DNA from: Hydractinia symbiolongicarpus
Lineage: Eukaryota > Cnidaria > Hydrozoa > Anthoathecata > Hydractiniidae
Direction of reading: 5' to 3'
Assembly (NCBI RefSeq): GCF_029227915.1
Contig: NC_079886.1
Location: 6,448,001-6,512,000, forward strand
Length of the DNA stretch: 64,000 nucleotides
A program made the translations under genes and the position numbers. The notes beneath the pieces are model-generated. The model had not been told where the DNA came from. It searched no databases and saw only the letters and a list, made by a program, of their open reading frames with translations. Each line of letters opens with the position of its first letter. Positions within the stretch are counted from its first letter, which is position 1. This document shows, one piece after another, positions 10,628-21,730 of the stretch.

Positions 10628-11180
10628 TCACATTGGAGGTGCAGCATTTCTACATATTTTGATAATCACAAAAACAATAAAAAGCAACAAGACAAAACCC
10701 AAAGTTGAGGCTAAACCAAATTTTCCCGTTGAAGTTCGCAGTGTACCATAATTTTTGGACATATTTTCTTCATCGGATCGGAGTTGTTTGAGCCATCGGT
10801 TTTTTTGATTTAGCACATTTGTTTAACTTTTTTACATTTTTTCGTCAATAATAAAGTTGTATAAGCACTGGTCGAATTGGAACTGACACAGCTACTAAGT
10901 ATGACACTTCCTGTTGGACATTTTTTTACAAATTTAGCAAATCTACAATCACACTTTAACAGAATTTAATTTTCTGAACACTCGGAAGATAATCTGCAAA
11001 TCCAGGATCCAATGATTGGATAGAATTATTAGCTAACAATAACTCTTTAATGGTAGCTGTTTTTCAAAAGCTTTTTTCCTGATATTCGTAACCCGATTGT
11101 CAGATAAATCGAAGATTCTCAATGATTTGCCCAAATTAATTTTTGTAGAACGGGTAATACTATTTCCTTGTTTGAATATT
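10628..11180 (-). pseudogene. Decayed 3' end of a third LRR receptor
   Basis: Read on the minus strand this is a close relative of the receptor gene at 14858-19416. In order: SLRIFDLSDNRVTNI, a frame change, KELLLANNSIQSLDP, a degraded LRR C-terminal cap, then a membrane segment ending VIIKICRNAAPP, against VIIKICRNPAPPK in the intact gene. Several stops and frameshifts break it, the EGF-like module is eroded, and the frame stops just after the membrane segment instead of reaching the AAG/GT exon end. Upstream it is cut near 11180, where a dispersed repeat begins. It is a truncated, non-functional copy and shows that the LRR family has been duplicating locally. Confidence 0.8.
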
Positions 11181-11197
11181 TTAATCCTATATTTTAT

Positions 11198-11345
11198 ATA
11201 TACTAGTCGTTAGCCCGTTGAAAAATCCACGGGTTCGCCCGTCCTTTTTATACTGCATTGCGTGCGTCTTGCTACCTGTGCAGCTAAGCTACCATTTTGC
11301 GTGACAGACAGACGTATACGGGTATTATAATATAGATTTTATATT
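11198..11345. repeat. Dispersed repeat related to 54190-54310
   Basis: Contains CCGTTGAAAAATCCACGGG, CTTGCTACCTGTGCAGC, CCATTTTGCG and GACAGACAGACG before a TATTATAATATAGA end. A similar series (CTTGCTACTTGCTG, CCATTTTGCGCAGAG, GACAGACAGACG, TATTATTATAGAAACTAG) occurs at 54225-54300. It sits exactly where the LRR pseudogene is broken. Class unknown. Confidence 0.45.
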
Positions 11346-11485
11346 TACATTTTAAAATATTACACAGATTTTTTCTCAGAGAATGAACAGGAACAGTGCC
11401 GAAACTTTGTTACTGCAACGTTACAGATTTAAACTTCGTACCTAAACTCTCTAAATACTTGGAAGTCATCTAAATGACGTTTTCG

Positions 11486-11819
11486 ACCAAGTTTGGCACT
11501 GTTAACAAAAACGTATGCTGAACATGATGGTAAGATCAAAATTTTGATTTTTCTGTCAATAAATGTCATTTTAGGCCAAAATTAGTCAAAAAATTAAAAC
11601 TACTTTATTTTCTACCAAATTTGGCACAGTTAACAAATAAAGTATGTTGAACATGATGGTAACATCAAAATTTTGATTTTTTGTCACCTAAATGTCATTT
11701 TAGGCCAAAATTGGTCCAAAATTAAAACTACTTTATTTTCTACCAAATTTGGCACAGTTAACAAATAAAGTATGCTGAACATGATAGTGACATCAAAATG
11801 TTAATTTTTTGTCAACTAT
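11486..11819. repeat. 128-bp tandem repeat, about 2.6 copies
   Basis: Units start at 11486, 11614 and 11742 with ACCAA(A/G)TTTGGCAC(A/T)GTTAACA, giving an exact 128-base period. Each carries CTGAACATGATGGTAA, CAAAATTTTGATTTTT and TGTCATTTTAGGCCAAAATT. The third copy fades at about 11819. No coding frame runs through it. Confidence 0.85.
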
Positions 11820-12866
11820 CCGTTTAAAACCATAAACGTTTCAATCGCGCGACTTTCAACTATGAATAAAAGGCTGTATTTTTTGTTAGCAGAAATTGTA
11901 GAATTGGGTCACATTATCGATGTTCCATAGATGTGCATTTTTAATAGCGAGATAGTTTATGCAGCGCCTGCATCATGTTGCTTTTTAATTACATTGATTG
12001 TAAAAGTAAATTTTAAATCCACTGTTTTTTTATCTGATTTTATATGCAGAAGTTTTCGAGCTTTTAATGTTTACAAATACTTGGTTGGTTAACAACATTT
12101 GAAGGCTATTTATGACCCAGCCTTATAATATTTTCTATGCTACTCATCTTTAAGCATCCACTACTTGTAGGGAGTTTAATGTAATTCAAATGATAGCTTT
12201 CTGAGTTTTATAATCTTTCCCTTTGTTTCTTCATGATCACAGGATTACTGATATAAAACTGACAGCTACATATCTTTCATTACTTTGGCTTAAACCAGTT
12301 TCCAAACTACGACAACGATTATATTGAATAAAAAGAATAAAGAAGCGGATTTTTTCTCACAGTCTAATTAAATTGGTATCAGCAGATAGAAAGCAAAGTA
12401 GGTCAATTGTTAATGAATATAGAAAGCGGAAAGCTGAAAGCTGACAGCTATGATCTATCTGTCAGACATGTTGTTTTGTTTAAATCGACGTCTTTATTGA
12501 TAAAAATCGCTAGGACTTTCTACTCAATTTAAGGTACTTCTATGATTAACCAACCCTTTGCTAATAAAACAATAGATGGTTGTAAATTTTTACCAAAGTT
12601 TACAAAAGTTTACAAGATTTTTCTACATGCGCGCGCATTTTGGTAGTTAAAATATAGGAGCATATGGTTAGGGTAAAATTGAATTTATAGATAGGGGCTA
12701 AAAATTATTTTTTAACTACATCTTTCTCTTTTTTAAAAAGTTTTATTTATTTCAAACAAATAGTTCTTTTTCTGGATGATTCTTATAAAACTTTATCTTC
12801 TGAATAACTCAATGTTTATCGGTAAATCTTCAATAGCAAACTTGTTTTGGCAGTATTTTGAAATTA
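11820..12866. other. Intergenic, nothing recognised
   Basis: AT-rich with no coding signal. It runs up to the long 9-bp repeat. Confidence 0.4.
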
Positions 12867-13930
12867 TAACAACAAAAACAACAAAAACAACAAAAACAAC
12901 AAAAACAACAAAAACAACAAAAACAACAAAAACAACAAAAACAACGAAAACAACAAAAAACAACAAAAACAAAAACAACAAAACAACAAAAACAACAAAA
13001 CAACAAAAACAACAAAAACAACAAAAGCAACAAAAACAACAAAAACAACAAAAACAACAAAAACAACAAAAACAACAAAAGCAACAAAAACAACAAAAAC
13101 AACAAAAACAACAAAAACAACAAAAACAACAAAAACAACAAAAACAACAAAAACAACAAAAACAACAAAAACAACAAAACAACAAAAACAACAAAAGCAA
13201 CAAAAGCAACAAAAACAACAAAAACAACAAAAACAACAAAAACAACAAAACAACAAAAACAACAAAAGCAACAAAAACAACAAAAACAACAAAAACAACA
13301 AAAACAACAAAAACAACAAAAGCAACAAAAACAACAAAAACAACAAAAACAACAAAAACAACAAAAACAACAAAAACAACAAAAACAACAAAAACAACAA
13401 AAGCAACAAAAACAACAAAAACAACAAAAACAACAAAAACAACAAAAACAACAAAAACAACAAAACAACAAAAACAACAAAAGCAACAAAAACAACAAAA
13501 ACAACAAAAACAACAAAAGCAACAAAAACAACAAAAACAACAAAAACAACAAAAACAACAAAAACAACAAAAACAACAAAACAACAAAAACAACAAAAGC
13601 AACAAAAACAACAAAAACAACAAAAACAACAAAAACAACAAAAGCAACAAAAGCAACAAAAACAACAAAAGCAACAAAAACAACAAAAACAACAAAAACA
13701 ACAAAAACAACAAAAACAACAAAAACAACAAAAACAACAAAAGCAACAAAAACAACAAAAACAACAAAAACAACAAAAGCAATAAAAACAACAAAAACAA
13801 CAAAAGCAACAAAAGCAACAAAAACAACAAAAGCAACAAAAGCAACAAAAACAACAAAAACAACAAAAACAACAAAAACAACAAAAACAACAAAAACAAC
13901 AAAAACAACAAAAACAACAACGACAACAAT
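12867..13930. repeat. 9-bp minisatellite (ACAACAAAA)n, ~1.05 kb
   Basis: Roughly 115 units of ACAACAAAA. There are scattered A-to-G variants (AGCAACAAA) and units lacking one A, which shift the phase. All frames on both strands stay open through it (runs of TTK, NNK, QQK or their complements), so the apparent long proteins are artefacts of a stop-free repeat. Confidence 0.95.
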
Positions 13931-14219
13931 AAAAGCAAAAACAGCGAAAGCAAGAGCGAAAACTAAAACAACAATAAAAAACAAATTCACGCAGTTAAGA
14001 AAAGTGGTTTCATCATTAAGAATCAGGATCATAAAAAAACTCCCACAATTCACATTATTTCAATAAAACCTACTGCAATCTGGAATGACTTTGTTATAAA
14101 TAGACAAAAGAATCTAAACTTAATATTAACATCAAACCTAACTTAATCTCCTATTAAGGCAATAAAATTTATTAAAAATGCTAAAACTTTTAACGGGGGT
14201 CACTTCAATTTACAAAAGA

Positions 14220-14480
14220 CACTTCTTGATTTTATTTAAAATCGATCAAATTTTTAGCACTTTATCATTTGGGGTAGGTAAAAACCCGACGGTATGTCAA
14301 ATAACCTTATTTGACTAACGGAAAATGCAGATGGAACGTGAAAATTGTTTCTTGAAAACAATTAAAACAGAATGGTATTTAAGAAAAATTTCAAAACTTC
14401 TGATAACATGACAGTAAAAGTGCTGACATCAGCCTTTTATGACAATAATTTCACTTGGAAAATCCTACCACAATCAGCCT
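14220..14480. repeat. Diverged relative of the piggyBac MITE interior
   Basis: The series AAAAACCCGACGGTATGTCA, AATAACCTTATTTGACT, ACAGAATGGTATTT and CTTCTGATAACATGACA parallels AAAAACCGGAAGATATGTTA, AATAACTTTTATTTAGCT and TTTTGATGACGTCACA at 10040-10190. The ends are not recognisable, so this is a decayed copy or fragment. Confidence 0.4.
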
Positions 14481-14857
14481 CCACTCCTACTCCCGCTCAG
14501 ATTTATATCCTAAAGTAATCAGTATATTTAAGAATTAAATAACGGAGTTTGTACTTTTGTAACTAAGTGTCATGGAACTGATTAACGTTTTTGTAAAACG
14601 TTAATTACAAGGGATTAAATTTTTTACCCTTTAAATACACTGATTAAAAATAATATTAATACCATGAATAGACTGTAAACAGCATAAAAACCTTAATAGA
14701 AACGTTGACCGCGCACTACAGAGGAAGTATCTGTTTAACGTTATTTTGCTGAAAATTTGATACACAAAGTGTTTAGTAATTATAGTTTCCAAGTTTAAGT
14801 TATTTTTAAACAATTGTCGATTTTCTGGTTTGCATCGTCAAGAATTGATTGCAACCA

Positions 14858-17800
14858 ATGATGCTGTTATTCATTTTATTATTGCACGTTGGATATGGAT
14901 ATGGTGAAAAATGTGTTGCACCTCCAACTTGTTATTGTGTAGGAGATAATTATATCAGTTGTAGCAGCTCATCTGCAGAAATACTACCCAACATAACTAG
15001 TATTCACGTTCAGGCCGTGCATATAAATTATGCAAATGTAGAATTCATACCGGAGTATTATTTCCAACGATTTAAAAAGTTAAATTCGCTTAATATTATT
15101 GATGGAAAATTTGTGTATTTACCACGTCATGCTTTATCAGGACTTTTTAACCTGGCATATTTGTATATAAGAAATTCGCAACTAAATCTTATTCATCCTC
15201 ATGCATTTCATGATTTAAAGAAATTGAGATACCTATATCTTTCCGGAAACAAACTTAGAAGAATACCACGAGAAGCGTTTTCAAATCTTCCTTCTTTATA
15301 CTCGATAGATTTAGTTAACAATTTTCTTTATAGCATCAACCTCGTGTTCGGCAAATCTGATTCTTTGCAAGCTCTTTATTTATCGAACAACAAAATTCGA
15401 AATATGTCAAACATTCATTTTGAAGATGCGACACGTCTCTCACACCTTTCTCTTTTCAACAATATGATAGAAGTGATGTCAAATAAGATATTTAGAAAAA
15501 CTCGAATCAGCAATTTGGACCTTTCCAATAATAAAATCAGGAGGTTGGAAAGACAAGCGTTTGAAGGGGCGTTTAGTTTACAAACATTAAATATGCGTCA
15601 AAACCGGATTGAAGGTATCGAACCGATGACATTTAGAAACACCAGGTTAAATTATTTGTACTTGGATAATAACAAACTCAAAAATCTTGAAAGTTACACT
15701 TTTTACGGTTTATCTTATTTATATACATTAACTTTAAATAATAACGCAATCTCCGTTATACATAAGAATGCTTTTAAAGGCGCTAGAGTACGTGGAGAAT
15801 TGACCATGGAAAAAAATTTCATTAAATTCATTCACCCTGGTACATTTTCCGGAATGTGCAGCATGAAGACACTTAAACTCTCGTGGAACAATATTGAAAA
15901 AGTAGAAAATGGAACATTTGAGGGATGCACATTACTTGAAACTTTACACTTGGAAAACAATAGCATTTCAAAGATTGAAGAAAATGGCATTGCACCGGCC
16001 AAGAGTGTAAAAAACATTTATCTACAGAACAATAACCTTCACAGTATTGAACCAAATACTTTCAACTTACCTAAAGTTCTCAGTATTCATTTAGGAAACA
16101 ACAAAATTGGGAAAATTTCTAGCACCGCCTTTAAAGGCGCTGTAAGCGTGACATTACTCTATATTCAAAATAATGTTATCGCGAATATCCCCAAAAATAT
16201 ATTTGAAGATTCACAAAAACTAAAATACATTTATCTTCAACAAAATTTAATATCCAGCCTGCCTTTAGAAATTTTCCAAACTCTGCAGCTCTTAAGAGGT
16301 GTAGACCTTTCCTACAACCAAATAACTGGAATTGATTTCAAAATTTTCAGTAAGTGCACTGAAATGTTAGAAATGCGATTAGGCAGTAATAAGTTAGAAA
16401 AAGTCGAAAATTCTCTAGTTGTGCAATTACCACACTTACAAACTATAGAGTTGCAAAATAATAAAATCAAATATTTTCCAAATTTACTGACATTTCCATC
16501 CTTACTATATCTGGATTTCCATATGAATGCGATTGCTGGGATACCATCAAATGTATTTCTTCAAATACCAAAAGTTACCTATCTCGATTTAAGCAGTAAC
16601 AAGATACAAACATTGCCTTACCAAGCATTTTATGGTGCAGAGATGCTGAAGACATTGTACTTGCATGACAACAAAATTTCCGAAATAGGGAGCACAGTTT
16701 TCCCACAACTTCCAAATGTGACAGAAATAAACTTTAGCAGCAATATGATTAAGGTATTCACAAGCGGCTTTTTGCAGAAGTTTAGGAATCTCCGAAAGTT
16801 GAATATTGGAAATAATAGAATTTCCAAAATTCCTTCCGAAATGTTTAATGGCTTACATCGTCTGGAAATGTTAGATGTCAGTAACAATGAAATAAGGGAT
16901 ATTGACAACAACTCATTTAGTGATTTGAAACTATTAAAACACCTGTATCTCAGCAATAACCATATTTACAATTTGTCGGCTGATCACTTTAAATATAATC
17001 AGGATTTAGAGTCAATAAAAATGGATAAAAACATGCTCACAGAAATATACGAAGAAACATTTGGTCAGTTAAAAAACCTGATGAGTTTGAAGCTCAGTAA
17101 AAACCAGATTAATACCTTGATTAAAATGTCATTTACTGGCTTGACAAAGTTGAAAACGTTGGATTTAAGTCAAAACATGCTTAATGGCCTTCCAATCGGA
17201 TTATTTGACAGCGCCAAATACGTGACGAAGTTACACCTAAATCAGAATCAACTCTTAAAGTTACCGCCGTCTATTAAAAGTTTAAAAAATTTGGAATATT
17301 TGGATTTAAGTAATAACTCATTGCGTGTACTGGAATCTGGTGTATTAGACGGATTGTCTGGATTAAGATATCTTAATTTAGCAAACAACATTGTTGAGAT
17401 ACTACCAGAAAATTTAGTAAATAAAAATGCCTATTTGAATGATTTAAATCTCAGTGGCAACAGACTAACTGAGATAAAAAAGTTTATAGAAATAAAAGTA
17501 TTATTAAAGCTCGATCTAAAACACAATCGAATCATAAAGATACATTCTGACGTGTTTAATGAAATTGTTAGGTTTGATTCGTTGGATGTATCCAATAACG
17601 AATTGAAAGAATTTATAAATTTAAATAGCACCCTAAAGAATCTCAATTTGGCAAACAACAAAATCGATAATGTTGATTCTTTAAGATTAAAGTATCTGCA
17701 CAACTTGCGTGAAGTGTCGATCCGTGGAAATAATATTACCTATATTCCAAAAAATTCTTTCGGCAAATCCCTGAGAATCATTGATTTATCTGACAATAGG

Positions 17801-19416
17801 GTTACGAATATCGAGAAAAAAGCTTTTGAAAACACAGTTACAATTAAGGAGTTGTTATTGGCTAATAATTCCATCCAATCACTGGATCCTGACATTGCAG
17901 ATTATCTTCAGAGTGTTCAGAAAATTGACATTCGATTTAATCACCTAAGTTGCGATTGTAAATTTACTGAATTTGTAAAAAAATGTCCAACAGGAAGTGT
18001 CATACTTAGTAGATGTGTCAGTTCCAATTCGATCAATGGCTCATACAACTTTATTTTCGATAAAAACAAAAAATGCATAAATAATGAGAATACTACATCA
18101 ACCGGAAGTGATAAATCTAATTCGACCAATGGCTCAAACACCGTTAAACCTGATGGGGAAAATATGTGCAAAAATAATGGTACACGTGTGTTTGTAAATG
18201 GAAGATATGCCTGTGTGTGTGCCGCCAACTTCAGCGGACAATATTGTGGAAAAAAAGAAAAAGTAAAGATAATATACATCAAAGAAACCAATGAAACGAG
18301 CAATAGCATCAAAGAAACCAATGAAAAGAGCAATAAATGGATAATAATTGGATCAGCTTCAGCTTTGGGTTTGATCTTGTTGCTTCTTATTGTTGTTGTG
18401 ATTATTAAAATATGTAGAAATCCTGCACCACCCAAGGTTTGTATTCACATACTCAAGCACTGGTTAAATACGATTTATTTCATTCTGCTTAATAAATTCC
18501 CTTTTTTCTCACATAGAACAAAACAGTAGAAACAGGTGCCAGAAACAACGAGTACAGCGCTGATTGTGACAAAGAAAAGGTAATTTGTTTTTACGCTGTG
18601 AATATAACTAGATTTTTTTTTAATTTTTCTATAATTAGCATTATCTTTATTACCTTGGCAAAGACAATAAAGAAATACAGTGGATCCTCTCTAGAACGAA
18701 CAGTTGTGGGACAATATTTCAATCTTCCTTGAAAAGTTATCTGCTTTGAAAAGTTTGACCTAAAATTTTTCCCAAGTTATTATAAAACACTTGTTAAAAT
18801 GAAGAAAGATCGCTTGCATTCATTGTTCGAGATGGTCAGGAGAAGACTAATGAAAAGTTGAAAACGAACACTTGGTGCCACTGTACTGAAAATAATCGTG
18901 TTCAGTGATGTAGTTGCATTTTCTAGACCTTTTATTAGTTCAAAGGATTAAGAAGTTAATATATTTTGTATATTTTGTCTAATATAACTAGGAATTGCAT
19001 AGTAACTCATTATTTAATCCATAAGGCGTGTAATTAACAATCCATAGCTACCTGATATGATACGTCATCCAGCATATATATTTTTTTCAGGAAGCTCGTA
19101 CAGAGGAGTACGTTGGTGCAGATATTGGACGGAAACGTTACATGGAGATGGAAATGTTTACGGAACCAGAGGTACAAACCAATTTTAAAGCCCTTGCACA
19201 TGTTTTTTTCTGTCTTATGTAACTTGAAATTGCCAAGTATCTGATCGTGTATTGGACATAAAACAGTTCATGTATATAACAAATTATATTAATTCTCATT
19301 TTTAGTACAATGAGGTCTCCCTAAAAGATGAAGATGACAATCAATTGTACATGAATTCGGAGGAAGTGATGGAATCTTCCTATGGGAACACTGCAGGCTA
19401 CAATCATTACGATTGA
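14858..19416 (+). CDS. Giant LRR single-pass receptor with tyrosine-rich tail (4 exons)
   Basis: The start is the first ATG at 14858; MMLLFILLLHVGYGYG is a signal peptide. Exon 1 (14858-18436) encodes a Cys-capped LRR N-terminus (CVAPPTCYC), roughly 40 LRRs (LxxLxLxxNxI), a C-terminal cap from CDCKF (~1032) to about 1050, an EGF-like module (about 1104-1130, one expected Cys replaced by Arg in NNGTR) and a membrane helix (about 1161-1185). The frame seems to run on to 18529, but AAG/GTTTGT at 18436 is a good donor. Three further exons are proposed by me: 18517-18579, 19091-19171 and 19306-19416, all phase 0 with AG/GT borders. They add 84 residues with YMEM (YxxM), YMNS and YGNT (YxN) and YNEV, which resemble SH2-binding sites. 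The mature protein is 1277 residues. The juxtamembrane IKETNE(T/K)SN is duplicated. A poly(A) signal candidate is at 19523. Ligand unknown; probably a cell-surface recognition receptor. Confidence 0.88.
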
Positions 19417-19448
19417 AAGCAAATCATCTTAAACATGAGAAAAAAGCA

Positions 19449-20018
19449 AACTTATTTAATCTATACGCTATTATATAAAACCATTATATGAGAGCACCAG
19501 GCTTAGATTTAAACAAAAACAAAATAAAAACTTCCTCAAGCTAAGTCAGAAATCCTTACTTTATATCCTTACAAAAAAATAAAAGAATCAGAATTTTGGA
19601 GAAAAATAAGAACAATCCAGGTTTTGAATATTCTCTCCCAAAATTTTCAGGCATAAATGAACAAATTTCAGAGAAGAAGGATCTATTAATAGGAACGAAA
19701 CAAGGAGAATTTTTTGAAGTTGTTTTCTTACTGAGTGACACAATATAAGTACATATAGGGCTGAAATAGGCCTAACTGAATAAGAACAAATATTCTCTGG
19801 TCATAGTTAACTGTTACTAATTAAAAAGCGCCTATATTTTAAAGTAACGCGGATGGAGTAGACACATTATTTGAACAAGTGCCATTTCATATGGTGAAAG
19901 TAGACAGTGGGTCAATTATATTTTTCTTTTGTTTTGTTTCGTTGTTGTTTTTTGTTTAAATCTAAGCCTGGTGCTCTCATGAAATGCTTTTATGTAATAG
20001 CGTATAGATTAAATAAGT
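19449..20018. repeat. Inverted repeat starting in the LRR gene 3' UTR
   Basis: The left arm (about 19449-19519) contains CTTATTTAATCTATACGCTA and GAGAGCACCAGGCTTAGATT; the right arm (about 19950-20018) is its reverse complement, about 70 bases at over 90% identity. About 430 bases lie between. The left arm begins some 33 bases after the receptor stop codon, so the arms could be 3'-UTR sequence copied in inverse orientation or the ends of a foldback element. Confidence 0.75.
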
Positions 20019-20147
20019 TATTATGTTAACCAAAAACTTGTGTTTTTTTATTACTTCGAATTTTTTTTATTTGTTTGATTTTTGCAGTAATTTTTGCTCA
20101 CAGTGGTACAAAAATCATAGTGCAACTAGAAATCTCTCCTATTTAAC

Positions 20148-20311
20148 CAATTTTGTATGGCATATAATCGTATTTAATCGTATGTAATCAATTTTGGACA
20201 GTATATAATGGTATTTAATCGTATGTAATCAATTTTGGACGGTATATAATGGTATTTAATTGTATTTAATCAATTTTGTATGGCTCATAATGGTATTTAA
20301 TTGTACATTGC
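20148..20311. repeat. 41-bp tandem repeat, 4 copies
   Basis: Units start at 20148, 20189, 20230 and 20271 with CAATTTTG(G/T)A(C/T)GG and continue TATAATGGTATTTAAT(C/T)GTAT. The period is exactly 41. Non-coding and AT-rich. Confidence 0.85.
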
Positions 20312-21013
20312 ACAATGCAACTTTTATTATCAAGGCAACTTGTTTGCATTAGGTGCCCTTAACATTATGAAATCTTGCAAACCCTATTAAAATCGCACCT
20401 TTGTATTCTAATGTTCCTATGAATAAAAATGACGTCATGCCAGTCTTTTATTTTATTTTATCCATCTATATTTCCGAATTCGGACAGTCACCTTGACCAC
20501 CAGCGTGCAATAAGTGTTATGCAAAATGAGTTTTACCCTTAAACTATAAATTTTTTTTAAGATATTCTAAATATACGATTGGTTTACTACGCGCGAGAGG
20601 TCAAAACAAAGGCGGTAAAGGTATATTGCATTTAATATTTGTAACTTAAACATTATTTTAGCAGGGTACGGTTATTTTTTTAAGAGATGTATATTGTGGA
20701 CTAAGTAACTAAAGCAAAATTAAGACATAGGCGAATGAGGTATTATCAGTAACATATACGCAATCTCTTTAAAAATGTATTCGTAGGTCTGTTGCTAAAA
20801 TAAATTCGTGTTACCGAAACACGAAATGCGATTTAAAACGGACCATCAAACCCATTTATCCACAGGCTACTAACTAGCTTTTTTTAAATATTCAGATATT
20901 AAAGTCAGATTTCTTCATACTCGTTGAGTACAGACGTTTTTTAAGAGCTCTGAATCTTTCAGTAGTATAATAATTATTTTTTTAAAACATTTAAGAATTT
21001 ATTAGAGTAAATC
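20312..21013. other. Intergenic, possibly the LINE 5' region
   Basis: No gene seen. It precedes the CR1-like LINE and may include its 5' untranslated region, but no boundary or target duplication could be identified. Confidence 0.35.
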
Positions 21014-21730
21014 ATGGAATTAACTCAAGTTATTGAAGTAATGTTAAAATCAGAAGATACAGTTAGGAAATTTTAAAATTCTCACGTGGAAAGACCTGAG
21101 AAAAAAATTGAATATCTCATAGTTGAAAACGTAACCTTAAAGGGTGAAGTTTTAAATGTAAACAAGGAGAAGGATCGTATTAATAGCGAAATGAAAAGTC
21201 TAACTGAAACCATGACCTTTCATAGTCAAACTTTTGACGAAAAAGTTGTGGAGATAAAGGAGGCTATGAAGAAAGTGTAAAACAGTGAAAATAACTATGC
21301 AGCAGAAAGAGCTCAAAAATTCGAAGAAAAAGTGTTTAATTTAGAAGACAGGAGTAGAAGGAATAACCTGAGGTTTAACGGTATCGTAGAGAGTGAAAGC
21401 GAAACATGGATTGAGTTCGAAAAGATTAGAAAAGTCATCAAAGAAAAATTAGGAATCGAAAAAGAGGTTGTCATTGTGAGAGCTCACCGAACTGGCAAGT
21501 TTTACAAACCAAAAGGTGAAAGTACTGGCAGAACAATAGTAGCGAAATTCCTGAATTACAAGGACAAAGACATGATTTTAACCACATTTATCGAAAAAGA
21601 ACTTTGGAAAGAGAAAATTTACATAAATGAAGACTTCTCTTTTGAAACTCTCAAATTGAGAAAAAAAGCATTAGCTAGAAATGAAAGAGATAAGAAAAGA
21701 TGGTGGGTATGGTCAACTATATTCGTTTAG
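21014..21730 (+). pseudogene. LINE ORF1 protein (coiled coil plus RRM-like), broken
   Basis: ATG at 21014 opens a short frame closed at 21076. The frame then continues through a coiled coil (21077-21280, stop), and then LEDRSRRNNLRFNGIVESE, RAHRTG and RTIVAKFLNYKDKDMIL up to 21730. The latter is the RNA-binding ORF1p (transposase_22-like) pattern. Two in-frame stops inactivate it. In active elements this protein coats LINE RNA. Confidence 0.75.

Noticed and set aside
12776-14053. Long open frames on both strands across the 9-bp array
   Set aside because: The repeat has no stop codon in any frame; translations are only TTK, NNK, QQK or Leu/Phe/Val/Cys runs.
14849-14857. Start of the plus-strand LRR receptor at TTG 14849
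   Set aside because: ATG at 14858 directly precedes a good signal peptide; a TTG start is not expected in an animal gene.
18437-18529. Tail VCIHILKHWLNTIYFILL as the receptor C-terminus
   Set aside because: It is intron sequence: good donor at 18437, acceptor at 18516, and three in-phase exons follow.
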